Positions 5,923 to 14,544 of a stretch of DNA of 40,689 bases are shown piece by piece; position 1 is the stretch's first letter, and every line of letters begins with the position of its first letter. Both the position numbers and the translations under genes were made by a program. The notes beneath the pieces are model-generated. The model had not been told where the DNA came from. It saw only the letters and a list, made by a program, of their open reading frames with translations, and did no database searches. The stretch covers positions 1 to 40,689 of the forward strand of contig ONIY01000050.1 in the NCBI GenBank assembly GCA_900318065.1. Reading direction: 5' to 3'. This DNA comes from an uncultured Prevotellaceae bacterium. Its GTDB lineage: Bacteria > Bacteroidota > Bacteroidia > Bacteroidales > Muribaculaceae.

Positions 5923-8517
5923 ATGAAAAAGTCATTCCTCACTTTAGCACTGATCATGCTCGTTGCAGTCTTCGTTACTGCAATAGCCGACGGCAACTAC
6001 ATGCCACACGTCTACATCAATCCTGGCCATGGCGGCCACGAGAGCGACGACCGCAACGTGGTGATCTACCCCTTTGTGCAAGGCGACACGGCAGGCTACT
6101 GGGAGTCGAACTCCAACCTCAAGAAAGGCTTCGCACTCAACAACTGCCTCAGGGCAAAAGGCTACACCACCAGCATGTCGCGCGTGACCAACGACGCTGC
6201 CAGCGACCTCGCGCTCTCTACCATCGTGGCGCTGTGCAACAGCAGCGGCGCCGATATCTTCTATGCCATACACAGCAACGCCACCGGTGTGCCACAACGG
6301 CGCAACCACATCCTGGGACTCTACCGCGGACCCACGGGCTCGCCCGTGGTCGCCAATAGCGACGTGCTCGCCAGCACCCTCATGGAGCGACTCCAGGTCA
6401 ACGAGGCTGCCGTGTGGACCAGCGGCTACCAGATTGCCGGCGACTTCACCTTCTACCCCGACTGGAACAATGCCGGGCTGGGCGTGCTGCGCGGCAACCA
6501 CGCCGTGTCGATGCTCAGCGAGGGCTCTTTCCATGACTACATCCCCGAGACATACCGCCTGATGAACGACAACTACTGCTGGATGGAAGGCTGGAACTTC
6601 TCTCTCGGTGCCGACGACTACTTTGGCTACGCATTCTTCAACAAGGGAGCCGTGGCAGGCAACATTCGCGACAACCGCATGCCTCGCACTCTCAACGACT
6701 TCATCATGTTTGGCGACGACAACCGCGAGCCCGTGAGCAACGCCACCGTCATCCTGCTCGACATGAACGACACACCACTCGACACCTGCTACACCGACGA
6801 CCTCTACAACGGCATCTACGCCTTCAAGATGCTCGACCCGGGAAACTACAAGATAAAGGTTGAGCAAGAGCACTATTTCTCTCAGACCAAGGAAGTTACC
6901 ATCCAGGGCAACCACTCCACCTATTGCAACTTCGACCTCGCACGAGTGCGTGAGACGCCTCCCGAGGTGCTCAGCTACTCGCCAGTGTGGCACGAGGGCG
7001 ACCCGCTCCTGAAGGCCAACACCCCTGTGGTGTTCAATTTCAACTGGGACATGAACACCCAAGCCACCGAGGCGGCTTTCCACATCGAGCCACCAGTAGA
7101 GGGCAACTTCCGTTGGGAAGACAGCAACTACCGCATGATATTTGAGCCCACCGACGCCTACGACACCAACACCCTCTACACCGTTACCCTCGACACCACC
7201 GCCGAGCATGGTGGCGGCATGACGATGCTCGAGCCATTCACCTTGCAGTTCAAGACCACCTATCGCAAGTACCTCGAGGTAATCGACATCTTCCCGCATC
7301 AGGGCGACAAGGTTCACTACAAGAGCGCCACCATTGAGCTGCGCACCGACTCCATGCTCAACAACAGCTACTACTACGACAAGATCATCGTTACCGACAA
7401 AGACGGCAACGCCCTCGCCTACAACCGCCGTAACACCAAGACCGGCAAAGTGGGCGACCCATTCGGTTACATCCGCATTCCTGTCGCCACCACCATGGTT
7501 CCTGGCGAGGAGTACACCCTGAGCATCGCCAAGGAAATGGACGACACAGCAGGAATCCACCTGCCCGATGCCATCGTCTACAAGTTCACCGCTGTAGATG
7601 CCGGCGAGGAGAAACCCGGCACCACCGTGATTGAGGGTTTTGAAGATGCCAGCACATTCTCAATAGTAAGTGCATCGGCCAACACCGAAGTCACCCTTAG
7701 CGCATCTTCCGACCACCTCTATGGCAGCAAGTCGCTCCAAGTCAAAATCAACGACCCGTTATCGCTGGAGACAGCATTCACCAGCACGTCTTTCAACGAC
7801 GCAATCATCAATGGTGACGAAGAACTCTCGCTGCACGTAAACGGCGACATGAGCAACGTGTACCTTAGAATGCACCTCGTGAGCACCGACCCAAGCCAAG
7901 AGAGCGAATACATCGACTTTGGGAAAATCGACTTCCACGGGTGGAGATACATCACAGGCACTGGAAACTTGAAGCCTGGCAAGACCTACAAAATAATTGC
8001 CATAGAAACCGACAGCGACGAGGACGACCCCATATGGAGTGCCAACATCAAGCTCGACAATCTGCTCAAGGGACCTAAGACCGCGGGCATCTATGGCGAC
8101 GTGAATGGCGACGGCGTGGTCACCAGTGCCGACATCACACAACTTTACAACTTCCTGCTAAGCGGCGACAACAGCGGCATTGTCAATGGCGATGTTGACG
8201 GCGACGGAACCATCACCAGTGGCGACATCACCGCAATCTATAGCATCCTCTTGGGGGTTGACCAAGCATCACTTCCTGCCGCCTCCACTGGCTCAAGCGG
8301 CAATGTAAAAGTGGGACCGGTGCCATCCAGCGACTATATCGTGGCAAGTGCCGACGGCTACATCCAGGGCGTGGAACTCTACGACATGAGGGGCAACCTC
8401 GTAGTGCGCCACGGCGGCAACTTCGTCAATGTGGAAAAGATCACCAGCGGCGACTACACCCTCAAAGTCTACACCAGCAGCGAAGTGACAACCCACCACG
8501 TCACAGTAAAGCACTGA
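5923..8517 (+). CDS. Secreted N-acetylmuramoyl-L-alanine amidase with Ig-like, dockerin-like and C-terminal sorting domains
   Basis: 864 residues. Signal peptide about 1-22. An Amidase_3-type zinc peptidase fills about 28-215 with the metal and catalytic set visible: H36 in NPGHGG, E61 in YWESNSNL, H117 in AIHSNA and E200 in MLSEGSFHD. Then follow a carboxypeptidase-regulatory/Cna-B-like domain (about 255-350: PVSNATVILLDMNDTPLDT), Ig-like domains (about 350-560) and a carbohydrate-binding-like region (about 575-710). Two dockerin-type calcium loops occur, GDVNGDGVVTSADI (725) and GDVDGDGTITSGDI (756). The C-terminus (about 794-864, ELYDMRGNLVV... SGDYTLKVYTS) resembles a type IX secretion sorting domain. 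The enzyme should cut the MurNAc-L-Ala bond outside the cell membrane. Combining dockerin-like loops and a sorting tail is the odd part. Confidence 0.85.
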   Translation: MKKSFLTLALIMLVAVFVTAIADGNYMPHVYINPGHGGHESDDRNVVIYPFVQGDTAGYWESNSNLKKGFALNNCLRAKGYTTSMSRVTNDAASDLALSTIVALCNSSGADIFYAIHSNATGVPQRRNHILGLYRGPTGSPVVANSDVLASTLMERLQVNEAAVWTSGYQIAGDFTFYPDWNNAGLGVLRGNHAVSMLSEGSFHDYIPETYRLMNDNYCWMEGWNFSLGADDYFGYAFFNKGAVAGNIRDNRMPRTLNDFIMFGDDNREPVSNATVILLDMNDTPLDTCYTDDLYNGIYAFKMLDPGNYKIKVEQEHYFSQTKEVTIQGNHSTYCNFDLARVRETPPEVLSYSPVWHEGDPLLKANTPVVFNFNWDMNTQATEAAFHIEPPVEGNFRWEDSNYRMIFEPTDAYDTNTLYTVTLDTTAEHGGGMTMLEPFTLQFKTTYRKYLEVIDIFPHQGDKVHYKSATIELRTDSMLNNSYYYDKIIVTDKDGNALAYNRRNTKTGKVGDPFGYIRIPVATTMVPGEEYTLSIAKEMDDTAGIHLPDAIVYKFTAVDAGEEKPGTTVIEGFEDASTFSIVSASANTEVTLSASSDHLYGSKSLQVKINDPLSLETAFTSTSFNDAIINGDEELSLHVNGDMSNVYLRMHLVSTDPSQESEYIDFGKIDFHGWRYITGTGNLKPGKTYKIIAIETDSDEDDPIWSANIKLDNLLKGPKTAGIYGDVNGDGVVTSADITQLYNFLLSGDNSGIVNGDVDGDGTITSGDITAIYSILLGVDQASLPAASTGSSGNVKVGPVPSSDYIVASADGYIQGVELYDMRGNLVVRHGGNFVNVEKITSGDYTLKVYTSSEVTTHHVTVKH

Positions 8518-8520
8518 TCG

Positions 8521-8677
8521 ATGGTGGAACGAGGAACGAAGAAAGTGGAAAGTGGAACGTGGAAGGAAATAATAGCTCGACCGCCCGATTGCTCGATTGC
8601 TCGATTGCTCGATTGCTCGACCATTCGAATGCTCGACCGCTCCCTCGACCTTCCACCTTCCACGTTCCACGTTCCAC
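8521..8677. repeat. Word-repeat element: GGAACGT arms around CTCGATTG tandem repeat
   Basis: After the amidase stop, repeats of GTGGAA/GGAACGTGGAA (8521-8570) face their complements (CCTTCCACCTTCCACGTTCC type, 8649-8678), so the arms can fold on each other. Between them CGATTGCT is repeated four times exactly (8586-8617, 8-base period) within more CTCGACC words. No gene. The same words recur near 39285 and 40625. Confidence 0.75.
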
Positions 8678-8707
8678 CCGAAAAGTTAACGCCGTTAACT
8701 TTTTCGG
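8678..8707 (+). terminator. Terminator-like hairpin after the amidase operon
   Basis: CCGAAAAGTTAAC and GTTAACTTTTTCGG pair across a 3-base loop with one bulged base. No long U-tract follows, but the position between two transcription units suggests termination. Confidence 0.5.
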
Positions 8708-8778
8708 CCCATTTTAGTTAACAGGTGTATTGTTGTGTTAAACTATATGTAATTAATATTTATTAGAATTATATTTTA

Positions 8779-8786
8779 TAATTTTG
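8779..8786 (+). promoter_or_regulatory. Probable -7 box for the BadF-type kinase paralogue
   Basis: TAATTTTG followed by CAGC matches TAnnTTTG 65 bases before the ATG at 8852; no convincing -33 TTG at the right distance. Confidence 0.45.
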
Positions 8787-8851
8787 CAGCCGTGAAGATT
8801 TCACTTATATAATCATACAAAACAGAATACTAAAATTTACGACAGAAATAA

Positions 8852-9721
8852 ATGAGTGCAAGTCAATTTGCTAAAGTTATCGCCGAGAGTACGTCAACCC
8901 ACTCCGAGTGGAGCTTAGTAGACGGCAGCAATGTGGTGGCTCACGCCATTATCTCGGGCATCAACCCTTATTTTCAAACCCGACGTGAAATCAGCCATAT
9001 CATCAGGCTGGAACTGCCACGCGAGTTTTTCAAGCGCCGCTGGGACAAAGTGCTGTTCTATGGAGCGGGATGCTCCACACCCGAGCGCAACAAGATTGTT
9101 GAATCTTCATTAGTGGCACAATTCAAGACCCCCGTCACTGTTGAGAGCGACCTCGTGGGAGCCGCCCACGGCCTGCTTCAGCGCGAGGCTGGACTGGCGT
9201 GCATCCTGGGCGCAGGATCCAACTCCTGCTTCTACGATGGCGAGAAAATAACCAAGAGCGTCACCGCTGGCGGCTTCATCCTGGGTGATGAAGGCAGCGG
9301 TTCGTCGATAGGCCGTCTCTTCCTGAGCGACGTGCTCAAGGACCTTGCTCCACGCGAGCTCAGCGAGGAGTTCCTGGCTGCCAACAAAGCCACCAAGGCC
9401 ACCCTCATGGATGCCGTGTACAACAATCCACACGCCAACAACAACCTGCACGACTACTCCTTCTTCCTCGCCGACCATCTCGATAACGAGTATGCCCGCA
9501 CCCTGGTTACCAACGAGATAAAGCGCTTCTTCGACCGCAACCTGTGCCAGTATGACTACAAGGACTATCCCGTGTGCTTCGTGGGCACCATCGCCACTCG
9601 CTACAGCGAGTTGTTGCTCCAGGTGGCCTACAGCTACAACATGAACGTGAAGAAAATCGTGAGCGAGTCAATGCCAGGACTGGTTGCCTACCACTCCATA
9701 GCCCTCAAGGCCGAGAGATAA
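8852..9721 (+). CDS. BadF/BadG/BcrA-type sugar kinase paralogue with altered phosphate-1 motif
   Basis: 289 residues, related throughout to the MurK-like kinase at 23433: shared GAGSNSCFYDG (120-130; GTGSNSCYYDG in the other), LGDEGSGSSIGRLFLSDVL, FFDRN and a C-terminal GLVAYHS. The family (ASKHA fold) phosphorylates GlcNAc or MurNAc with ATP. The N-terminal phosphate-1 loop, which should read D/E-x-G-S-T-K-x-D-W, is AESTSTHSEW here (residues 11-20): the Gly and the Lys are lost. Activity may be reduced or changed, so a regulatory or sugar-sensing role is possible. It has its own -7 box (8779) and terminator (9748), unlike the operon copy. Sugar kinase fold is sure; substrate is not. Confidence 0.8.
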   Translation: MSASQFAKVIAESTSTHSEWSLVDGSNVVAHAIISGINPYFQTRREISHIIRLELPREFFKRRWDKVLFYGAGCSTPERNKIVESSLVAQFKTPVTVESDLVGAAHGLLQREAGLACILGAGSNSCFYDGEKITKSVTAGGFILGDEGSGSSIGRLFLSDVLKDLAPRELSEEFLAANKATKATLMDAVYNNPHANNNLHDYSFFLADHLDNEYARTLVTNEIKRFFDRNLCQYDYKDYPVCFVGTIATRYSELLLQVAYSYNMNVKKIVSESMPGLVAYHSIALKAER

Positions 9722-9747
9722 GATTCCAACACAACTACTATCTATAA

Positions 9748-9784
9748 AAATCCATCAAGTCAACACCAGTGGCTCGATGGATTT
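9748..9784 (+). terminator. Intrinsic terminator after the kinase paralogue
   Basis: AAATCCATC (9748-9756) pairs with GATGGATTT (9776-9784), 9 bp with a 19-base loop, followed by CTTTTTG. Confidence 0.65.
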
Positions 9785-9906
9785 CTTTTTGCGCATTACT
9801 ACCACTTTTTGTCTTTATATTACTAAAAATATGTTTATAATTCATAAATAGAATGCTTTTATGAAAAATGAACATTTTTTTTGTTTTTTATTCGAAATGT
9901 TTGTTG

Positions 9907-9914
9907 TAAATTTG
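9907..9914 (+). promoter_or_regulatory. Probable -7 box of the 16-kb salvage operon
   Basis: TAAATTTG matches TAnnTTTG 35 bases before the ATG at 9950. A TTG lies at 9881-9883, spacer 23, slightly long. No other promoter or terminator of comparable quality is seen until 26134, which supports one long transcript. Confidence 0.5.
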
Positions 9915-9949
9915 TAAACTGAAGTAAGTAGGCAACAAAACATTACATC

Positions 9950-12900
9950 ATGATAAAGAACAGATTTTTCCTGCTGGCGATTGCGGCAATGCTATTGAGC
10001 ACGCTGCAACTTCACGCAAGCGACATTACCGAGACAAAAAAGGATAGTGTGCAACGGGTGATAGCCTCTCTGCTGCCCGAGCACATGGGGATAGGCACTC
10101 TCAAGGCACGGTCGATCGAGGTGGTTGACGACTCCATCAAGGTGGACCTGAGCGAGAACTTTGGCGACGTGCCCTTCACTCGCGAGAGCGTGAGCCGCCT
10201 CAAGAGCGACATCAAGACAGTGATGGGCGACGACTACTCTTCAAGCAACGTCTATCTCACCATCGCTGGCAACGACATCGAGAATTATTTCTCGGAGTTT
10301 GAGGCCACATATCAGCGCAAGCACAACGCCTTTGTCACTCCCATCGACGAGAACCGCCACTACGAGAAGGGCCTGAGCGGCAACATTGTGGCAGTGTGGC
10401 CCAGCCACGGCTGGTACTTCGAGCCCTACCTCAACCGCTGGGAATGGCAGCGCGCCAGGATGTTCCAGACCGTTGAGGACATGTACACCCACAGCTACAT
10501 GATTCCATTCATCATGCCCATGCTTGAGAATGCCGGTGCCTATGTGTGGGACGCTCGCGAGCGCGACACCCACAACTTTGGCGCTGTGGTCGACAACGAC
10601 GGCGGCCATGCCCAGAAGAGCTACCACGAGAACAATGGCAAGAAAAAATGGAAAAAAGGCGACGGCCACGGCTTTGCCTACCATCGCAACGAGTATAAAG
10701 ACTTTGAGAACCCCTTTGAGGAAGGCACCTACCGCATGGTAGAGGCCGAGACCGAGCGCAACAAGCTCGCCACTTGCTCGTGGGATGTGGAGATGCCCGA
10801 GGCGGGAACCTATGCCATCTACGTGAGCTACAAGTCACTGCCCAACAGCGCTCACGACGCCACCTACACCATCAACTCCCTTGAGGAGCCACGACAGTTT
10901 GTCGTAGACCAAACGATGGCTGGCGGTGTGTGGGTCTATCTGGGCTCCTTCCAGCTCGCCAAGGGCTTGAACAAAGACGTGGTGACACTCACCAACAAGT
11001 CGAGTGAGAAGAATGCCGTAATCACCGCCGACGCCATCAAGGTGGGAGGCGGCAAGGGCAACATCGTGCGCCGCGTGGCATTGCCCACCCCCGAGAACAC
11101 TGCCATTGCCGAGAAGAATGGCGACACCAAGTATCTGGGCAAGGAAGGCATCGACTACCAGTATGTGGGCAGCGGGGACCATCCCTGGTTCCACCTGGGC
11201 TCGCGCTACTTCCTGCAGTGGTCGGGATTTCCTCACAAGGTGTACTCCACCAGCGACGGCATCAACGACTATGTGGACGACTACCGCAGCCGTGGCGAGT
11301 GGGTCAACTGGCTCGCTGGCGGCAGCGACGTGCTGCCCGGCAAGCCCGGCCTCAAGGTCCCCGTCGACGTTTCGTTCTGCCTCCACACCGACGCTGGCAC
11401 CACCCAGAACGACGACATCATTGGCACACTGCTCATCTACTGCACCACCAAGAACGGAAAGCAGTTTGGAAAATATGAGAACGGCACTCCACGTGAGCTG
11501 TCGAGGCAGTTTGCCAATATTGTCTCGACCGAGGTGGTCAACGACATCCGCGCCAAGTACGAGCCCAACTGGACCCGTCGCGGCATGTGGGACAAGAGCT
11601 ACTACGAGGCACGCGTCCCCGAGGTGCCCGCACTGCTCATGGAGCTGCTCTCGCACCAGAACTTCGCCGACATGAAATACGGTCTCGACCCCCAGTTCCG
11701 CTTCGACGTGAGCCGCGCTATCTACAAGGGCATTGCCAAGTTCATTGCCAAGCGCGACCACCGCGAGTGCGTGATACAACCACTGCCCGTCAATTCCTTT
11801 GCCATCAACAAGGTGAGTGACAACCTATTCATGCTCAACTGGCAACCCACCGCCGACCCCCTGTGCTCCTGCGCCGATGCCAAGAAATACATCATCCTCG
11901 AGCAGGTGGGCGACGGCGGATTCAAGGAGATTGACGTCACCGACCAGTTGTTCTGCTCGGTACTCATCAGCGACAACGAGATTCACAGCTACAAGATTAT
12001 TGCCATGAACGACGGCGGACGCAGCTTCCCCAGCGAGACGCTAAGCGTGGGAGTGGCACGCGACAGCAAGGGCACTGTGATGGTTGTCAACAACTTCACC
12101 CGAGTGAGCGGTCCCGACTGGTTCGACAGCGGCAAGATGGCTGGGTTCTACGACAACAAGGACCACGGCGTGCCCTACATGGAGCAAATCAACTACCTGG
12201 GATCGCAGTTTGAGTTCCGCCGCCATCTCCAGTGGCGCGACGATGACGCCCCAGGCTTCGGGGCCTGCCGCAGCAACCATGAGACCGAGAACATTGCCGG
12301 CAACACCTTCAACTACCCCGCCATCCACGGCAAAGCCATCATGAAGGCAGGATATTCGTTTGTCTCTACCAGCGCCAAGGCGCTGGAGAACGGCACTGCC
12401 GAAGTGGGCGACTGCAAACTCATCGACATCATCATGGGCAAGCAGAAGGAGATTCCCACAGGGCGTGGCGCCAAGCCTTCACGCTTCAAGGCTTTCACTC
12501 CCGGCTTGATGAATGCCATCACAGGCCTCACCCGCAATGGCGCCAGCGTGCTCATGACCGGTGCCTACGTGGGCAGCGACATCTGGGACAAGGAGAACCC
12601 CTCGGGCAGCGAGAAAAACTTCGCGCAAAACGTGATGGGATACACATGGGTTGATGGCCGTGCCACACTCATGGGCGAGGCCTACAGCGTGCCCACAGCC
12701 CTCAAGATGAGCGACGGCATGACCAGCCTCACCTTCCACAACACCCTCAACAGCGACTTCTATGCCGTGGAGTCGCCCGACGCCATCAAGGCCAGCGACA
12801 GCAAGGGTGCTACCATCCTGCGCTACAAGGAGAACAACATCCCCGCCGGCATTGCCTCGAGCCGCAGCGGCTACAAGACAGTTGTGGTGGGCTTCCCATT

Positions 12901-12973
12901 TGAGACCATCAAGAACGAGAGCGAGCGCAACGAGTTCATGCAGCGCGTGCTCAACTTCTTCGAGAACAAATAA
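9950..12973 (+). CDS. Golvesin-domain protein with split amidase-like catalytic domain (formerly 'xanthan lyase')
   Basis: 1007 residues with a signal peptide (about 1-23, ending LQLHAS). I recognise the Bacteroidota family called golvesin C-terminal-like or 'xanthan lyase'. Four residues echo the Amidase_3 zinc set: H153 in WPSHGW, E176 in FQTVEDMY, H479 in CLHTDAG and E565 in LLMELLSHQN. The stretch between E176 and H479 is interrupted by a beta-rich golvesin/CBM-like domain (about 250-365: AGTYAIYVSYKSLPNSAHDATYTI, WVYLGSFQLAKG). After about 610 a fibronectin-like segment and a DUF-type C-terminal region follow. I infer a periplasmic or surface peptidoglycan amidase, first gene of the salvage operon; polysaccharide lyase activity has no support in the sequence. 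Confidence 0.75.
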   Translation: MIKNRFFLLAIAAMLLSTLQLHASDITETKKDSVQRVIASLLPEHMGIGTLKARSIEVVDDSIKVDLSENFGDVPFTRESVSRLKSDIKTVMGDDYSSSNVYLTIAGNDIENYFSEFEATYQRKHNAFVTPIDENRHYEKGLSGNIVAVWPSHGWYFEPYLNRWEWQRARMFQTVEDMYTHSYMIPFIMPMLENAGAYVWDARERDTHNFGAVVDNDGGHAQKSYHENNGKKKWKKGDGHGFAYHRNEYKDFENPFEEGTYRMVEAETERNKLATCSWDVEMPEAGTYAIYVSYKSLPNSAHDATYTINSLEEPRQFVVDQTMAGGVWVYLGSFQLAKGLNKDVVTLTNKSSEKNAVITADAIKVGGGKGNIVRRVALPTPENTAIAEKNGDTKYLGKEGIDYQYVGSGDHPWFHLGSRYFLQWSGFPHKVYSTSDGINDYVDDYRSRGEWVNWLAGGSDVLPGKPGLKVPVDVSFCLHTDAGTTQNDDIIGTLLIYCTTKNGKQFGKYENGTPRELSRQFANIVSTEVVNDIRAKYEPNWTRRGMWDKSYYEARVPEVPALLMELLSHQNFADMKYGLDPQFRFDVSRAIYKGIAKFIAKRDHRECVIQPLPVNSFAINKVSDNLFMLNWQPTADPLCSCADAKKYIILEQVGDGGFKEIDVTDQLFCSVLISDNEIHSYKIIAMNDGGRSFPSETLSVGVARDSKGTVMVVNNFTRVSGPDWFDSGKMAGFYDNKDHGVPYMEQINYLGSQFEFRRHLQWRDDDAPGFGACRSNHETENIAGNTFNYPAIHGKAIMKAGYSFVSTSAKALENGTAEVGDCKLIDIIMGKQKEIPTGRGAKPSRFKAFTPGLMNAITGLTRNGASVLMTGAYVGSDIWDKENPSGSEKNFAQNVMGYTWVDGRATLMGEAYSVPTALKMSDGMTSLTFHNTLNSDFYAVESPDAIKASDSKGATILRYKENNIPAGIASSRSGYKTVVVGFPFETIKNESERNEFMQRVLNFFENK

Positions 12974-13027
12974 ATCATCTCACACAATTCATTCAACGCC
13001 AATTAATAATCAATCATAAATTATATC

Positions 13028-14533
13028 ATGACAAAAATCAATTGCTTTATCCCCTTTGCCAGCGCCGAGCAGGCACAGGCTACTGTCGACGGATTGAAGT
13101 CCAATCCATTAGTGAACAAAATCTTCTTGCTGGCTGGCGACGACGCCCAAGGCACCATCGAGGGCTGTGAAATGCTCAAGGTGAACAACCTCACCTCGAC
13201 TGCCACCATCAAGGCTATCGCCGAGCACAGCGACGCTTGCGTGACTTTGCTTTACACTAAATATGTGACTCTCAAGTTTGCGCCTTTCGCCATTGAGCGT
13301 TTCGTGAAGATTCTTGCCGACACCCAGAGTGGTATGGTATATGCCGACCACTACAACGTGACCGACAAAGGTGCCGACAAGGCTCCCGTAATCGACTACC
13401 AGATGGGCTCGCTGCGCGACGACTTCGACTTTGGTTCGGTAATGGTGTTCTGTGCCGAGTGCTTCAAGAAGGCTGCTGCTGCCATGAAGGCGACCTACGA
13501 GCATGCCGGCCTCTATGACCTGCGCCTGAAGCTGTCGCAGCATTGCGCTATCACCCACATCAACGAGTTCCTCTACAGCGACGTGGAGCTCGACACCCGC
13601 AAGAGTGGCGAGAAGATCTTCGACTATGTAGACCCACGCAACCGTGGCCGCCAGATTGAGATGGAGGCTGCATGCACCGAGCACCTCAAGGAGATAGGCG
13701 GCTACCTGGCTCCCACTAAGGTAGTCGACGGCAAGGAAGTGCCCAACTTCAAGCACATCGAGTTTGACCACGACAAGTTTGAGGTAGAAGCCACTGTGAT
13801 GATACCAGTGCGCAACCGCATCCGCACCATCCGCGACGCCATCGACAGCGTGCTGCGCCAGAAGACCAACTTCAAGTTCAACCTCATGGTAGTTGACAAC
13901 TTCTCTACCGATGGCACTCGCGAGGCTATCGCCGCCTACGACGACCCACGCCTGATCCACATCATCGCCGACTACTACGACATGGGAATTGGCGGTTACT
14001 GGAACCTTGCCGCTCACCACGAGAAGGCTGGAAAATTTGTGGTGCAACTCGACAGCGACGACATGTACAAGGATGAGAACACGCTGCAAACTATGGTCAA
14101 CGCCTTCTACGAGCAGAACGTGGCAATGGTGGTGGGCACCTATCTGATGACCGACATCAACTGCAACCCCATTCCTCCCGGCGTGATCGACCACAAGGAG
14201 TGGACTCCCGAGAACGGCCGCAACAACGCCCTGCGCATCAACGGCCTGGGAGCGCCACGTGCCTTCTACACTCCAGTGCTTCGCGAGGTGATGCTGCCCA
14301 ACACCAGCTACGGCGAGGACTATGCCCTGGGCCTGAATATCTCGCGCACCTACCAGATAGGCCGCGTGTATGAGCCCGTGTACCTGTGCCGCCGCTGGGA
14401 CGACAACAGCGATGCCAACGTCGACGTTGTTAAGATGAACAACAACAACCTCTACAAGGACCGCATGCGCACCTGGGAGCTCATGGCACGCATCGCCATG
14501 AACAAGAAAGAGTGCTGTTGCTGCTGCAAGTAA
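13028..14533 (+). CDS. Two-domain family 2 glycosyltransferase with penta-cysteine C-terminus
   Basis: 501 residues. The C-terminal half (from about 256: ATVMIPVRNRIRTIRDAIDS) is a classical GT-A family 2 domain with a metal-binding QLDSDDMY motif (D342-D345) and VVDNFSTDGTREA. The N-terminal half looks like a degenerate second GT-A fold (YADHYNVTD..., IDYQMGSLRDDFDFGSVMVF). No membrane segment, so a cytoplasmic enzyme moving a sugar from a nucleotide donor; acceptor unknown. The protein ends KKECCCCCK: five consecutive cysteines encoded by TGC TGT TGC TGC TGC, unusual for a soluble protein. It follows the golvesin gene by 54 bases and precedes the DUF4922 gene by 11, so its product probably belongs to the same pathway. 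Confidence 0.85.
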   Translation: MTKINCFIPFASAEQAQATVDGLKSNPLVNKIFLLAGDDAQGTIEGCEMLKVNNLTSTATIKAIAEHSDACVTLLYTKYVTLKFAPFAIERFVKILADTQSGMVYADHYNVTDKGADKAPVIDYQMGSLRDDFDFGSVMVFCAECFKKAAAAMKATYEHAGLYDLRLKLSQHCAITHINEFLYSDVELDTRKSGEKIFDYVDPRNRGRQIEMEAACTEHLKEIGGYLAPTKVVDGKEVPNFKHIEFDHDKFEVEATVMIPVRNRIRTIRDAIDSVLRQKTNFKFNLMVVDNFSTDGTREAIAAYDDPRLIHIIADYYDMGIGGYWNLAAHHEKAGKFVVQLDSDDMYKDENTLQTMVNAFYEQNVAMVVGTYLMTDINCNPIPPGVIDHKEWTPENGRNNALRINGLGAPRAFYTPVLREVMLPNTSYGEDYALGLNISRTYQIGRVYEPVYLCRRWDDNSDANVDVVKMNNNNLYKDRMRTWELMARIAMNKKECCCCCK

Positions 14534-14544
14534 GTGATTTCTAA

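Noticed and set aside
5944-7560. 538-codon open frame on the minus strand opposite the amidase
   Set aside because: Val/His/Gly-rich translation typical of the antisense of GC-rich third positions; no start context or motif, and the plus-strand amidase is certain.
8580-8650. Possible CRISPR-like array in the CGATTGCT repeats
   Set aside because: Repeat units are 8 bases and contiguous with no spacers, and no cas genes are nearby.
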